Part shown: one piece after another, positions 14,547 to 21,818 of the stretch
How positions within the stretch are numbered: position 1 is the stretch's first letter
Layout: each line of letters begins with the position of its first letter
Assembly: GCA_028277515.1 (NCBI GenBank)
Contig: JANQGC010000039.1
Coordinates: 1-24,776 of the forward strand
Origin: Anaerolineae bacterium
GTDB taxonomy: Bacteria > Chloroflexota > Anaerolineae > Promineifilales > Promineifilaceae
DNA length: 24,776 bases
Direction of reading: 5' to 3'
The notes under the pieces: generated by a model
Databases searched by the model: none
Seen by the model: the letters and a program-made list of their open reading frames with translations, nothing else
What the model was told of the DNA's origin: nothing
Translations under genes and position numbers: made by a program

Positions 14547-16304
14547 TTATCCCTCAAACAATCGCTCACCGCGGTGCAAGCGGCTGGCGATCTCATAAGT
14601 CTGGCCCTGGGCGCGCACGGTGGGGGCGTGGGCGGCTAAATAGCGGGCGGCGGCGATCAGGGTGTGTGCGCCCGCTTCTGTGCCTTGCAAACGTTGGTAC
14701 TGCTTGAAAGCGCCTTCAACGGACTGGATGGTGTGAAAGTCGCGGTCTTCGCGCAGCAGCAGAGTGCCTAACCTTGCTAGCAACTGCTTTGGCTCGCCGC
14801 TGCTCATGTATTGAGCAACCACTTCGGCCGCCGGGTTGACCTGCTGCTGTTTGTCCAGCAGCATTGATAGTTGACTTAACAGCGCATCATTATCATTGGC
14901 CTGGCCGTTGGCTGCCGGAATGCGCGCAGCGGGAATGTTGAGGAAACGGTCAAGATAAATGCTCATGGCGGCATCAAAGACACCGCGCAGCAGCTCGGCC
15001 GATGGCGCGCGGCGCAGCCCCTGCTCAATGGCATTGGCGAAGGTGAAGGTGTGCAGCGCCGTGTCCCAATCGCCGAACTCATTGCTCGTATGGAAACGAG
15101 CGATGCGCAAGGCTGCTGCATAGGAGACGATTCTAGCCAGTTCGGTCATTGAACAACCTGATTGCAAAGCCGCGAGCATGGCTTCGACGGTTGCGTGCGG
15201 TTCATCGCCATGCAAGATAGCGAGCAGATCCGGGCTGCCTGGCCATTGGCTGTTTGGCGAGCGTGCCCGGTTCCCTTTTTCAACGGCCGCCGGTAATATT
15301 TCAAAAGCGTTTTGCAGCAGGGCAATCAAATCAACCGGATGCCGCCAGGCATTTGATTCTTCCATGCGCTCGGCACCGGCATAGTCGGAAACCAGGCTGG
15401 TCAGCGCCTGCTCGGCATATTGCCAGCCGGCAATGTCCAGGGCTTCAAAGGCTTTGTTGGTGAAGTCGGCCGGGTGGCCAATGTTGATATAGCGATAGTC
15501 GGTGACGGCCGAGAACAGCATATCGGCCATTTGCTGCGGCGTTGCCCCGGCGCGGACGGCCGAAACGACGCAGCGTTCTGCCCCTTCGCTGTCACGCACG
15601 GCCACGAACTGGCGCAGCCACCGTTTGAGGGTGCGGATTTCCGTGTGCTCGCTGTGTGGCAATGGGCGGATCGGGAAGCGGGGTGGGTGGCCGAAGCTGT
15701 CCTGGGCGACGGCCGACAGGCCATGATAGAGGGCACGCGGCCGGTCTTGGGGATGCAGGTAAGGGAGAATATTCATGAAGCAGGTCAGCATGGTCAGCCC
15801 TTGTCCCCATCCTCCCTGGCGATACTGTGTGCCAAATTCCAGCCCCACCCGAAACGGCTGCACCGGGTCACCGCCATTTTCCAGCAGGACCAGAACAGCC
15901 TTGCCCATGACCAGGGATAGGTTGCGCTCCAGGCCGACCCGCAGCCGCCGGCGTTGGTGCTCTTTTGGATCATCATGCTGGGCGAGGTCAATCCAAATCT
16001 CATCATCTCGTATTTCAACCGGAAATGAACGCACATCATCAGCCCACTGGTCGAATGTGCCTCCTGTTTCCAGGTCGAAACGGGCGTGGTGCCAATGGCA
16101 GGTCAAAATGCCGTCCTTGACACTGCCTTTGTCCAGGGGGAACCCCATGTGCGGGCAGCGGTTGTCGACAGCGTAAACCTGCCCGCCGACATACCATAAG
16201 ACGATGGTATGGCCGTTGAGATGGACTGTTTTGCAGGCGGCTTTTTTAAGCTCAGTCAGGGAAAGGGCGTGAATGAAGTCAGTTTCGGCCGTCAATTGAG
16301 TCAT
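14547..16304 (-). CDS. Rieske [2Fe-2S] protein with large unidentified helical domain
   Basis: The 585-residue product has an N-terminal Rieske domain (about 5-108) with both cluster motifs intact: C50-P-H52 in RCPHMGFPLDKG and C69-H-W-H72 in TCHWHHARFD. This soluble ferredoxin-type Rieske would pass electrons to the rest of the chain. Residues about 110-585 are mostly helical, with His-rich segments (FGHPPRF, GHPADFTNKAFEAL, and GDWDTALHTFTFANA around 430). I cannot name a family; a metal or cofactor site is plausible, and some resemblance to questin-oxidase-like helical proteins is only an impression. Start: the ATG at 16304 has AGAGAGG at the right spacing; an in-frame ATG 20 codons upstream lacks one. 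The gene converges on the radical SAM selenoprotein gene, with 64 bp between stops. Confidence 0.8.
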   Translation of the reverse strand: MTQLTAETDFIHALSLTELKKAACKTVHLNGHTIVLWYVGGQVYAVDNRCPHMGFPLDKGSVKDGILTCHWHHARFDLETGGTFDQWADDVRSFPVEIRDDEIWIDLAQHDDPKEHQRRRLRVGLERNLSLVMGKAVLVLLENGGDPVQPFRVGLEFGTQYRQGGWGQGLTMLTCFMNILPYLHPQDRPRALYHGLSAVAQDSFGHPPRFPIRPLPHSEHTEIRTLKRWLRQFVAVRDSEGAERCVVSAVRAGATPQQMADMLFSAVTDYRYINIGHPADFTNKAFEALDIAGWQYAEQALTSLVSDYAGAERMEESNAWRHPVDLIALLQNAFEILPAAVEKGNRARSPNSQWPGSPDLLAILHGDEPHATVEAMLAALQSGCSMTELARIVSYAAALRIARFHTSNEFGDWDTALHTFTFANAIEQGLRRAPSAELLRGVFDAAMSIYLDRFLNIPAARIPAANGQANDNDALLSQLSMLLDKQQQVNPAAEVVAQYMSSGEPKQLLARLGTLLLREDRDFHTIQSVEGAFKQYQRLQGTEAGAHTLIAAARYLAAHAPTVRAQGQTYEIASRLHRGERLFEG

Positions 16305-16437
16305 CGTATACCTCTCTTTAATGGTGGTTGATCCTATTTTGGCATGAATCAATATTGGATACACTGGGCTTTAGTACAGGTTTTAGCTCATCAATTATCC
16401 CAAATTTATTTGTTAAACGATCCTCGTGTCAATACAA

Positions 16438-17076
16438 CTAAGGAAATTTAATACCCTCTTCCCAAACAGTTGTTGATGATGTGAACCAATCTTCAAACTC
16501 AATAGTTCCGGAATCAATATTTGCTAACGTCTCAAAATCCGTTTTGCTAAAATGGTATGCGCCAAGTGAATTAGCGCTTACCCGTAAAATCACGTCAAAA
16601 TCTTCACTTCCTGTCGCTCTTATTCGATTCTCAGCTGATAATGTCGCGAATCTAGAAAGAAAATTTATCAAATTCCAGGAATATCCCAATAATCCTTCTT
16701 GGCTAAATGAAGTTATATTGAGGTTAATCGTGATTTTTCCATCGCCAAGAGCAATTTCATCTATCTCATCAACAGTGGGATCTTCACTGATAATTTCAGT
16801 CAAATCATCGCCAACGGCCAGTCTCAGTTCAGTTGGTGTCATGGTGGCTGTTGCAGTAGGGGTGGGTGTATAAGTAGCGGTTGGGATTTTAGTAGGAGTC
16901 GGTGAATTAGTTGGTGTGGCAGTAGGTGAACTCGTTGGCGTTATCGAAGGTGTTGCAGTTGCTAAGGCGGTAGGAGTAACAGTAGGCGTAGCGGTTTCTA
17001 AGATTAAAATTTGGTCGGCACAAGCTACCCCCAAAAAAGTCCAGGTCAATAAAAATACCAGAAATTTGTAATTCAT
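16438..17076 (-). CDS. Lipoprotein with Thr/Pro-rich stalk, unidentified C-terminal domain
   Basis: The 212-residue product has a lipoprotein signal ending LGVAC (Cys19), then a Thr/Pro/Ser-Ala stalk (about 28-82, repeats such as TPTATPT), which in Anaerolineae-type exported proteins acts as an extended, possibly glycosylated spacer. The globular part (83-212; LAVGDDLTEIISED, GDGKITINLNITSF, IRATGSEDFDVILRVSANSL) is probably alpha/beta and is not assigned to a family. The ribosome site AAGGAGA lies 5 nt from the ATG. It is the last of three minus-strand lipoprotein genes after the FHA regulator, 79 bp below the SH3 lipoprotein gene. It may sense or bind something at the cell surface; the function is unknown. 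Confidence 0.72.
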   Translation of the reverse strand: MNYKFLVFLLTWTFLGVACADQILILETATPTVTPTALATATPSITPTSSPTATPTNSPTPTKIPTATYTPTPTATATMTPTELRLAVGDDLTEIISEDPTVDEIDEIALGDGKITINLNITSFSQEGLLGYSWNLINFLSRFATLSAENRIRATGSEDFDVILRVSANSLGAYHFSKTDFETLANIDSGTIEFEDWFTSSTTVWEEGIKFP

Positions 17077-17155
17077 GTTTTCTCCTTAGTTAGGTCTAAT
17101 TTGCTAGATCGGCAAGCATGTTCCAACTTTTTAGAATACTTGTTTGCCGGGCAGA

Positions 17156-17863
17156 CTAATCATTAGTTGCACTAGGAAATTGGCCAGGATTTACTGACTC
17201 TGTAGCCGTATTGCCACCGGCAACCGGATGAAGGGTTACACTCCAAACGGAATAATTCAAACCTGTCGTTGTAAAGGGAAATGTTTCTTCAAAACGTTGG
17301 TATGTTGGGTGTTTGGTGAAGCCATTGCCATCCCAGGCGTCACCAGCGCTAAAGAATAGATAGTAGGTTCCATCAGGTATGTTACTCATTTTTACGTTAT
17401 CTCCGTCACGGATATAAGCAGAGGCGATAACACTTTCATCCATTGCCGTCAGAATCACGATACCGTCAGTGAGCGCCCCGTTATCGATTTCTAGTTCTCC
17501 TTGGCCGGAATCACCGCTTGGTCCTTGTAAAATCTGGGTTTGTGGCCGATAAGTGCCAAGAGGTATCGTTGCGCATGACTTATCGGAAGGCAATATAAGA
17601 ACTACTGCGCTAACCCACCCTTCCTGCTGATCTGCAGTTAATATCTTGAACCAATCACAGTTGTTTCTTTGGCCAACGAGTTGCACTTGTTGGTTCGCTG
17701 CCACAGTAAAGAGATCATCATAATTGGTGCCTGGCCCGCTCACTACATCAATACCATCCGCGGTAGTGGCAATCTCAGGAGATTGCGGCTCCCTTGCACA
17801 ACCTGATAAAAGTGTCAGTGCTATCAATATAGCAATTAAGTCATATAATCTTGAAGTCATCAT
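17156..17863 (-). CDS. SH3-domain lipoprotein
   Basis: The 235-residue product has a lipoprotein signal ending LLSGC (Cys22). A bacterial SH3 (SH3b) domain spans about 32-92, with VVSGPGTNYDDLFTVAANQQVQLVG, a C-W pair (NNCDWFKI) and GWVSAVVL. A C-terminal beta-rich domain (about 100-220; LGTYRPQTQILQGPSG, IPDGTYYLFFSAG) follows, of unknown family and reminiscent of surface ligand-binding sandwiches. SH3b domains bind peptidoglycan or cell-wall peptides, and a similar SH3b is found in the extracytoplasmic part of the kinase at 20167. It is the second gene of the three-lipoprotein set, between the beta-helix and Thr/Pro-stalk genes. The ribosome site is weak. ATGATG gives two equivalent starts. 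Confidence 0.78.
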   Translation of the reverse strand: MMTSRLYDLIAILIALTLLSGCAREPQSPEIATTADGIDVVSGPGTNYDDLFTVAANQQVQLVGQRNNCDWFKILTADQQEGWVSAVVLILPSDKSCATIPLGTYRPQTQILQGPSGDSGQGELEIDNGALTDGIVILTAMDESVIASAYIRDGDNVKMSNIPDGTYYLFFSAGDAWDGNGFTKHPTYQRFEETFPFTTTGLNYSVWSVTLHPVAGGNTATESVNPGQFPSATND

Positions 17864-17970
17864 TAGCTATCCAATACAACGGAACCACGGGAAGGAACTG
17901 ACAAGTTCTTTATGACTAAAACAACGCTCTTCGACTACCTGAACAACTGTGTATGCCGTAAAAATTTCGC

Positions 17971-19068
17971 TCAATTGTTCTCTGGCGGGGCATTTGACTT
18001 ACAGTCCACATCAAACATGGTTACTCCAATGCATTTGGCAACTGCACAGACGTTATCCCCAAAAGCGGGGCTGGCTGGTCTCATTTCGCTGGATAAAATT
18101 ACAATACCACTCATATCAGCATTGTAGCCAAAAGATTTTTCCTCATGGCTGCATTTATTGTCCTTGAGATCCGGTACTATATCTGACCAAATCATGATGT
18201 CCGTCCCCCAGAGATCCACAGCGTTATTCTGAATATTGTTATCGCGCAAAATAATATCTGGATTCTCTGAGTCTATGTCGATTCCAGGTCCACCGTTATC
18301 CAGAATATTATTGTTGATGATATCAACTTTGGCGGCTTGAAGAACCACGATGCCGCTACCTTGATTCCCTGCACAGATACTGTCGCGAATTTCTCCCGAA
18401 GCGTTGCCGCTAAATCCGATCCCTATGGCATTATTTGAGCAGGAACTATTTTTAATAACCGCTATTGCATCATCTCCAATGAGAAACCCTCCACCACCAT
18501 TTTTCTCAACTTCACAATTTGTTATAGTCGCTTCAGTATTAAGAATCCCAAGGCCAAAGCCACTTATCGACTCATCTTCCGATGGCATCCCGCCAGAAAT
18601 TCGGCAATTTTCGAGAGTCACCTTACCCGCCAAAGCCCTCATCACATCACCTGCGAATTCGCTCTCCATTCTCTCAATTGCAAGATCATTGATTGCCAGT
18701 AGCCCATCCGCTTCATAGAGGATGGTTACCGAACCGGCTGAAGTTGAGATGAGTGTCGAATCTACGCCCGCCCCGTTTATGGTGAGAGATTTGGTGATTA
18801 AGAGTGGGCTGGTCAGCTCATAATGGCCAGTATCGAGTTCTATTGTTGACTTGGGAGGAACGGCTTCGACGGCCGTCTCCAAATCAGAATAGTCGCCGCC
18901 ATTTTTAGCAACACGAACGGTTACTGGTTCTCGCGTGTCATGATCAGTAGATTTCTCAGGTGTCACGAGTTGTTCCGTGTCATTAGATGGTTCAGCAGGT
19001 TTATTCCCCCCACATGAAACAGTTAGCGGTAGCAAGCCTAAAACGAAAATTATAAGAAAAAATCTCAC
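17971..19068 (-). CDS. Parallel beta-helix (pectate-lyase-like) lipoprotein
   Basis: The 365-residue product begins with a lipoprotein signal ending TVSC (Cys19), then a linker rich in Glu/Thr/Pro. From about 50 to 320 it shows repeated short strands typical of a right-handed parallel beta-helix, as in pectate-lyase-like or DUF1565/NosD-like proteins: NGGDYSDLETAVEAVPP, SLTINGAGVDST, GLGILNTEATITNCEVEKN, GIVVLQAAKVDIINNN. No catalytic residues of a specific lyase or hydrolase are evident. Several cysteines near the end (about 340-360) could form disulfides. The start is GTG with a strong AAGGAGG 8 nt before it. It is the first of three lipoprotein genes and lies 167 bp downstream of the FHA regulator gene. 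Confidence 0.78.
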   Translation of the reverse strand: MRFFLIIFVLGLLPLTVSCGGNKPAEPSNDTEQLVTPEKSTDHDTREPVTVRVAKNGGDYSDLETAVEAVPPKSTIELDTGHYELTSPLLITKSLTINGAGVDSTLISTSAGSVTILYEADGLLAINDLAIERMESEFAGDVMRALAGKVTLENCRISGGMPSEDESISGFGLGILNTEATITNCEVEKNGGGGFLIGDDAIAVIKNSSCSNNAIGIGFSGNASGEIRDSICAGNQGSGIVVLQAAKVDIINNNILDNGGPGIDIDSENPDIILRDNNIQNNAVDLWGTDIMIWSDIVPDLKDNKCSHEEKSFGYNADMSGIVILSSEMRPASPAFGDNVCAVAKCIGVTMFDVDCKSNAPPENN

Positions 19069-19198
19069 AGTTAAACCTCCTTAAATCTTTAATCCGTAAA
19101 CCGATTTACATTATTGCGATATGATCTCATCTCAATCAAATGCGCTTACAGGATAATCTCTAAGGCAGAGATTTTGAATTGACACTGAATTGGTAGTA

Positions 19199-19212
19199 GA
19201 TTGAAATTGGCT
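19199..19212. promoter_or_regulatory. 14-bp motif upstream of the lipoprotein genes (copy A)
   Basis: The sequence gattgaaattggct occurs here and again at 20059-20072 and is not needed for coding at either place. This copy is 131 bp upstream of the beta-helix lipoprotein start. It is a candidate binding site for the FHA winged-helix regulator encoded between the copies; direct ATTGG words are at 19189 and 19206. Confidence 0.35.
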
Positions 19213-19235
19213 CCCTTTGCCTTTGTGTGCTTTCG

Positions 19236-19958
19236 TTACCGTGGGGGATGAGTTACAAGACGATAGCCAAGTCCTTTGACATTTTGCAAAAATCGGGGAT
19301 TTTTGGTATCGGGCTCGATTTTCTGGCGAAGCTCCCAGGCCAGGCGATTGATATCGGCCTCTGTGTGATCGTAGCTGTCATCTTCCCAGATAACTTCGAT
19401 TAGTTCGTCAAATGTACACATCACCGGCGTATAGTCATTTGCCCTATTGCGTTGGTCCATATAGCGTACCAACTTGTGCACTTGTGGAGGCAGCTTTTTT
19501 ATTTCTTGTCTATAACGCCCTTCGACAATGAACAGTTTGGCCTGGATCCAATCATAGGAGAGGGTGCTATTAACGGGTGCTTCTGCTGCCTGTACAGTCT
19601 TTGCCGGATCGTGAAATGCCAGGTCCCAATAGCGGGCATCATCTGTGTCAGACAAGCGCCCTAAAATGCGGATGATGTCTCCATCGTTGAGTGCGGCTTT
19701 GCCCTGCACAACTTCAATGGTTTCTCCCCATTGGAGAAAGGTTTTGTTGACGCTGTTATTGTCTGCCACCCACCACCCGTTATCCCACTCAATGACACAA
19801 TGAGCGACTCGGCTGACCAACTGTTGAGGGTCCGGCTGAAGGGCGATGTCATTACGCTGCGAGAAACGGCCGATCGTCACCCGCTCTTTGTCAATTAAAA
19901 AATCAAAACTAACGCCACCTGGCCCGGTTACTATGAAATATGGCAATTGATCACTCAT
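19236..19958 (-). CDS. FHA domain plus winged-helix (OmpR-type) regulator
   Basis: In the 240-residue product residues about 5-115 form an FHA domain (VTIGRFSQRND with G30/R31, LVSRVAHCVIEWDNGWWV with S49, R50 and H53, NSVNKTF with N71), which binds phosphothreonine peptides. Residues about 140-236 form a Trans_reg_C winged helix (FDELIEVIWEDDSYDHTEADINRLAWELRQK, FLQNVKGLGYRLV). A cytoplasmic DNA-binding protein switched by kinase phosphorylation is implied. The pair with the divergent Ser/Thr kinase gene 208 bp away parallels EmbR/PknH of mycobacteria, although the domain order is reversed and there is no BTAD domain. It probably controls the downstream lipoprotein genes and perhaps the kinase. 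The start ATG is at 19956-19958 with a weak Shine-Dalgarno. Confidence 0.88.
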   Translation of the reverse strand: MSDQLPYFIVTGPGGVSFDFLIDKERVTIGRFSQRNDIALQPDPQQLVSRVAHCVIEWDNGWWVADNNSVNKTFLQWGETIEVVQGKAALNDGDIIRILGRLSDTDDARYWDLAFHDPAKTVQAAEAPVNSTLSYDWIQAKLFIVEGRYRQEIKKLPPQVHKLVRYMDQRNRANDYTPVMCTFDELIEVIWEDDSYDHTEADINRLAWELRQKIEPDTKNPRFLQNVKGLGYRLVTHPPR

Positions 19959-20058
19959 CGATTAGCATTCCAACCTAAACTTTGATCCGGACCAGGACAA
20001 GACATCCCTAAGTATAGGATATTTTGCACCAGATTCAATTGCAAAAAGATTGATATTG

Positions 20059-20072
20059 GATTGAAATTGGCT
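20059..20072. promoter_or_regulatory. 14-bp motif in the kinase/regulator divergent region (copy B)
   Basis: It is identical to the 14 bp at 19199-19212. It lies between the divergent FHA-regulator and kinase genes, 23 bp upstream of the kinase -35. Two ATTGG words (20055-20059 and 20066-20070) repeat with an 11-bp period, like OmpR-family sites on one helix face. Confidence 0.4.
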
Positions 20073-20094
20073 TATTTTTCTTGGACTGAGTCAA

Positions 20095-20123
20095 TTGTCA
20101 TTTCTACACCGTTACAATACAAT
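20095..20123 (+). promoter_or_regulatory. Sigma70-type promoter of the Ser/Thr kinase gene
   Basis: TTGTCA (20095-20100) is followed after exactly 17 bp by TACAAT (20118-20123); each differs from consensus at one position. It is 43 bp before the kinase ATG, giving a leader of about 35 nt. Confidence 0.65.
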
Positions 20124-20166
20124 CACGTTTCAATCGTGTTTGAAAATGAGGTAGGCAAACGCCGAG

Positions 20167-21810
20167 ATGGATCCAGATAAAGTTGGTCGCTATGAAATCC
20201 TCTCAGAAATTGGGCGAGGGGGTATGGCGGTGGTTTACCTGGCGCAAGATCCACATGTGGAACGCAAGGTGGCAATCAAAATATTGCCAAGACAACTAAC
20301 TCTCGGCGACCGATTGCAGCAAAGATTTCAAGATGAAGCGAAGATAATTGCCTCCCTGGAGCACCCAGCTATTGTGCCCGTGTATGACTATGGGGATTTT
20401 GAGGGACAGCCTTACCTGGTCATGCGTTATATGACTGGGGGCTCTTTGCGCGAACGAATTAGAGGTGCAAGGCTGACATTGGAACAAACCAGTCGCATAT
20501 TGACCCGTGTGGCGAGTGCGTTGGATAAGGCGCATGAAAAAGGAATCATTCATCGGGATCTGAAACCAGACAATATCCTGTTCGACGAGGATAACCGGCC
20601 GTATTTAGCCGATTTTGGTATTGCGCGAATGGCAGAAGCCACGCAAACAGTGACAATTATCGGCACGCCCACTTACATGAGTCCTGAGCAAGTGCATGGT
20701 GACATGAAACTTGATCGCCGCTGTGATATATATGCGTTAGGGGTGATCATTTTCGAAATGCTGACCAGTCGACAGCCATATTATGCTCGAATGCCGGCCA
20801 AGCTGATGATGAAACACATCCTGGATCCGGTACCAAACATCCTGGATGTGAACAAGCAGCTACCACTAGGTGTCCAACAAGTCATTGAGCGCTCAATGGC
20901 CAAAGTCCCCGATGATCGCTATCGGTCGGCGTCCGAAGTCACGGCTGATTTGGCCCAATTAGCAGAATCGATTCCAGAACAGGAATTGCCATCCACAGCT
21001 AAAACAATGGTTGAAGGTATGAAGCTGCCTGTCTCACCCGCGAAAGCACAATCACGAACGCGGATGTTTGGATGGATTGGCTTTGCCGGTCTGCTTCTTG
21101 TCATTGCTCTTTTTCTCTACATTTGGTTAGTGGATGGCAGAAATCTGCCTATGTCCAGCCCTGCTGACCCTACAACAGATATTGCGGCTGCTTTCGTCGA
21201 GCCCAGGAGCACTCCAACAAGAACGCCCAGGCCACTACCGTCGAACACCCCGGCTCCCACAGCAACCGAGGAGCCGGAAGCTGAAGGGGGATTTATCGCA
21301 CCGATTGATCCGGATACCCCTACAGGTACACCGACAACCTTGCCAACGAGCACGAACACGGTAACGCCAATGCCACCGCAGATTGATTTGATCGTTTCCT
21401 CCGCAAATTTACGCAGTGGCCCGGGCACTGCGTACAGTCAGGTTGGCTTGGTTTACGGTGGGGACATTGCGCGAATCATTGCCAGGAACAGCGATAGCAG
21501 CTGGCTAAATGTAGAATTGGAAGATGGGTCGATCGGCTGGATTGCGACCAATTTGACCGATCAGCAATTGACGGTTGTTGCCGATATTTCCATCGCCTCT
21601 ACGATTCCCGCACGTCCAGCCCCGACTAATACTACTGCGGCCAGTGTCGCCCAACCGGCAGCTACCCAACCGCCTACGGATGGAGAATCGGCCGGCAGCG
21701 GCAATGGTGGTGGCGGAAGCAATGGGGGAGACGATGGTGGGGACACGCCCCCTACGGAGCCACCACCCCCAACCGCAGCCGATCCCAAACCAACGGCCGC
21801 TGATCCATAA
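20167..21810 (+). CDS. Membrane Ser/Thr protein kinase with extracytoplasmic SH3 domain
   Basis: The 547-residue product has an N-terminal Hanks-type kinase (about 8-270) with all key elements: glycine loop IGRGGMAVV (15-23), Lys38, Glu57, HRDLKPDN (129-136), DFG (149-151), activation loop TIIGTPTYMSPE (163-174) and Arg251. A single membrane helix spans about 301-322. Outside are a Thr/Pro stalk (345-400), an SH3b domain (406-472; ANLRSGPGTAYSQVG, SSWLNVELEDGSIGWIA) and a Gly/Ser-rich then Thr/Pro-rich tail. It would sense wall material or a ligand through SH3b and phosphorylate cytoplasmic partners, first of all the FHA regulator encoded divergently. PASTA repeats are absent. Its stop is 8 bp from the stop of the convergent repeat protein gene. 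Confidence 0.93.
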   Translation: MDPDKVGRYEILSEIGRGGMAVVYLAQDPHVERKVAIKILPRQLTLGDRLQQRFQDEAKIIASLEHPAIVPVYDYGDFEGQPYLVMRYMTGGSLRERIRGARLTLEQTSRILTRVASALDKAHEKGIIHRDLKPDNILFDEDNRPYLADFGIARMAEATQTVTIIGTPTYMSPEQVHGDMKLDRRCDIYALGVIIFEMLTSRQPYYARMPAKLMMKHILDPVPNILDVNKQLPLGVQQVIERSMAKVPDDRYRSASEVTADLAQLAESIPEQELPSTAKTMVEGMKLPVSPAKAQSRTRMFGWIGFAGLLLVIALFLYIWLVDGRNLPMSSPADPTTDIAAAFVEPRSTPTRTPRPLPSNTPAPTATEEPEAEGGFIAPIDPDTPTGTPTTLPTSTNTVTPMPPQIDLIVSSANLRSGPGTAYSQVGLVYGGDIARIIARNSDSSWLNVELEDGSIGWIATNLTDQQLTVVADISIASTIPARPAPTNTTAASVAQPAATQPPTDGESAGSGNGGGGSNGGDDGGDTPPTEPPPPTAADPKPTAADP

Positions 21811-21818
21811 CCCTGAAC

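Noticed and set aside
16305..16364. Longer start for the Rieske protein at 16364
   Set aside because: The ATG at 16304 has AGAGAGG at proper distance and directly precedes the Rieske fold; the upstream ATG has none.
17110..17149. Inverted repeat cggcaagca/tgtttgccg downstream of the SH3 lipoprotein gene as a terminator
   Set aside because: It has an internal mismatch, a 22-nt loop and no T-run on either strand.
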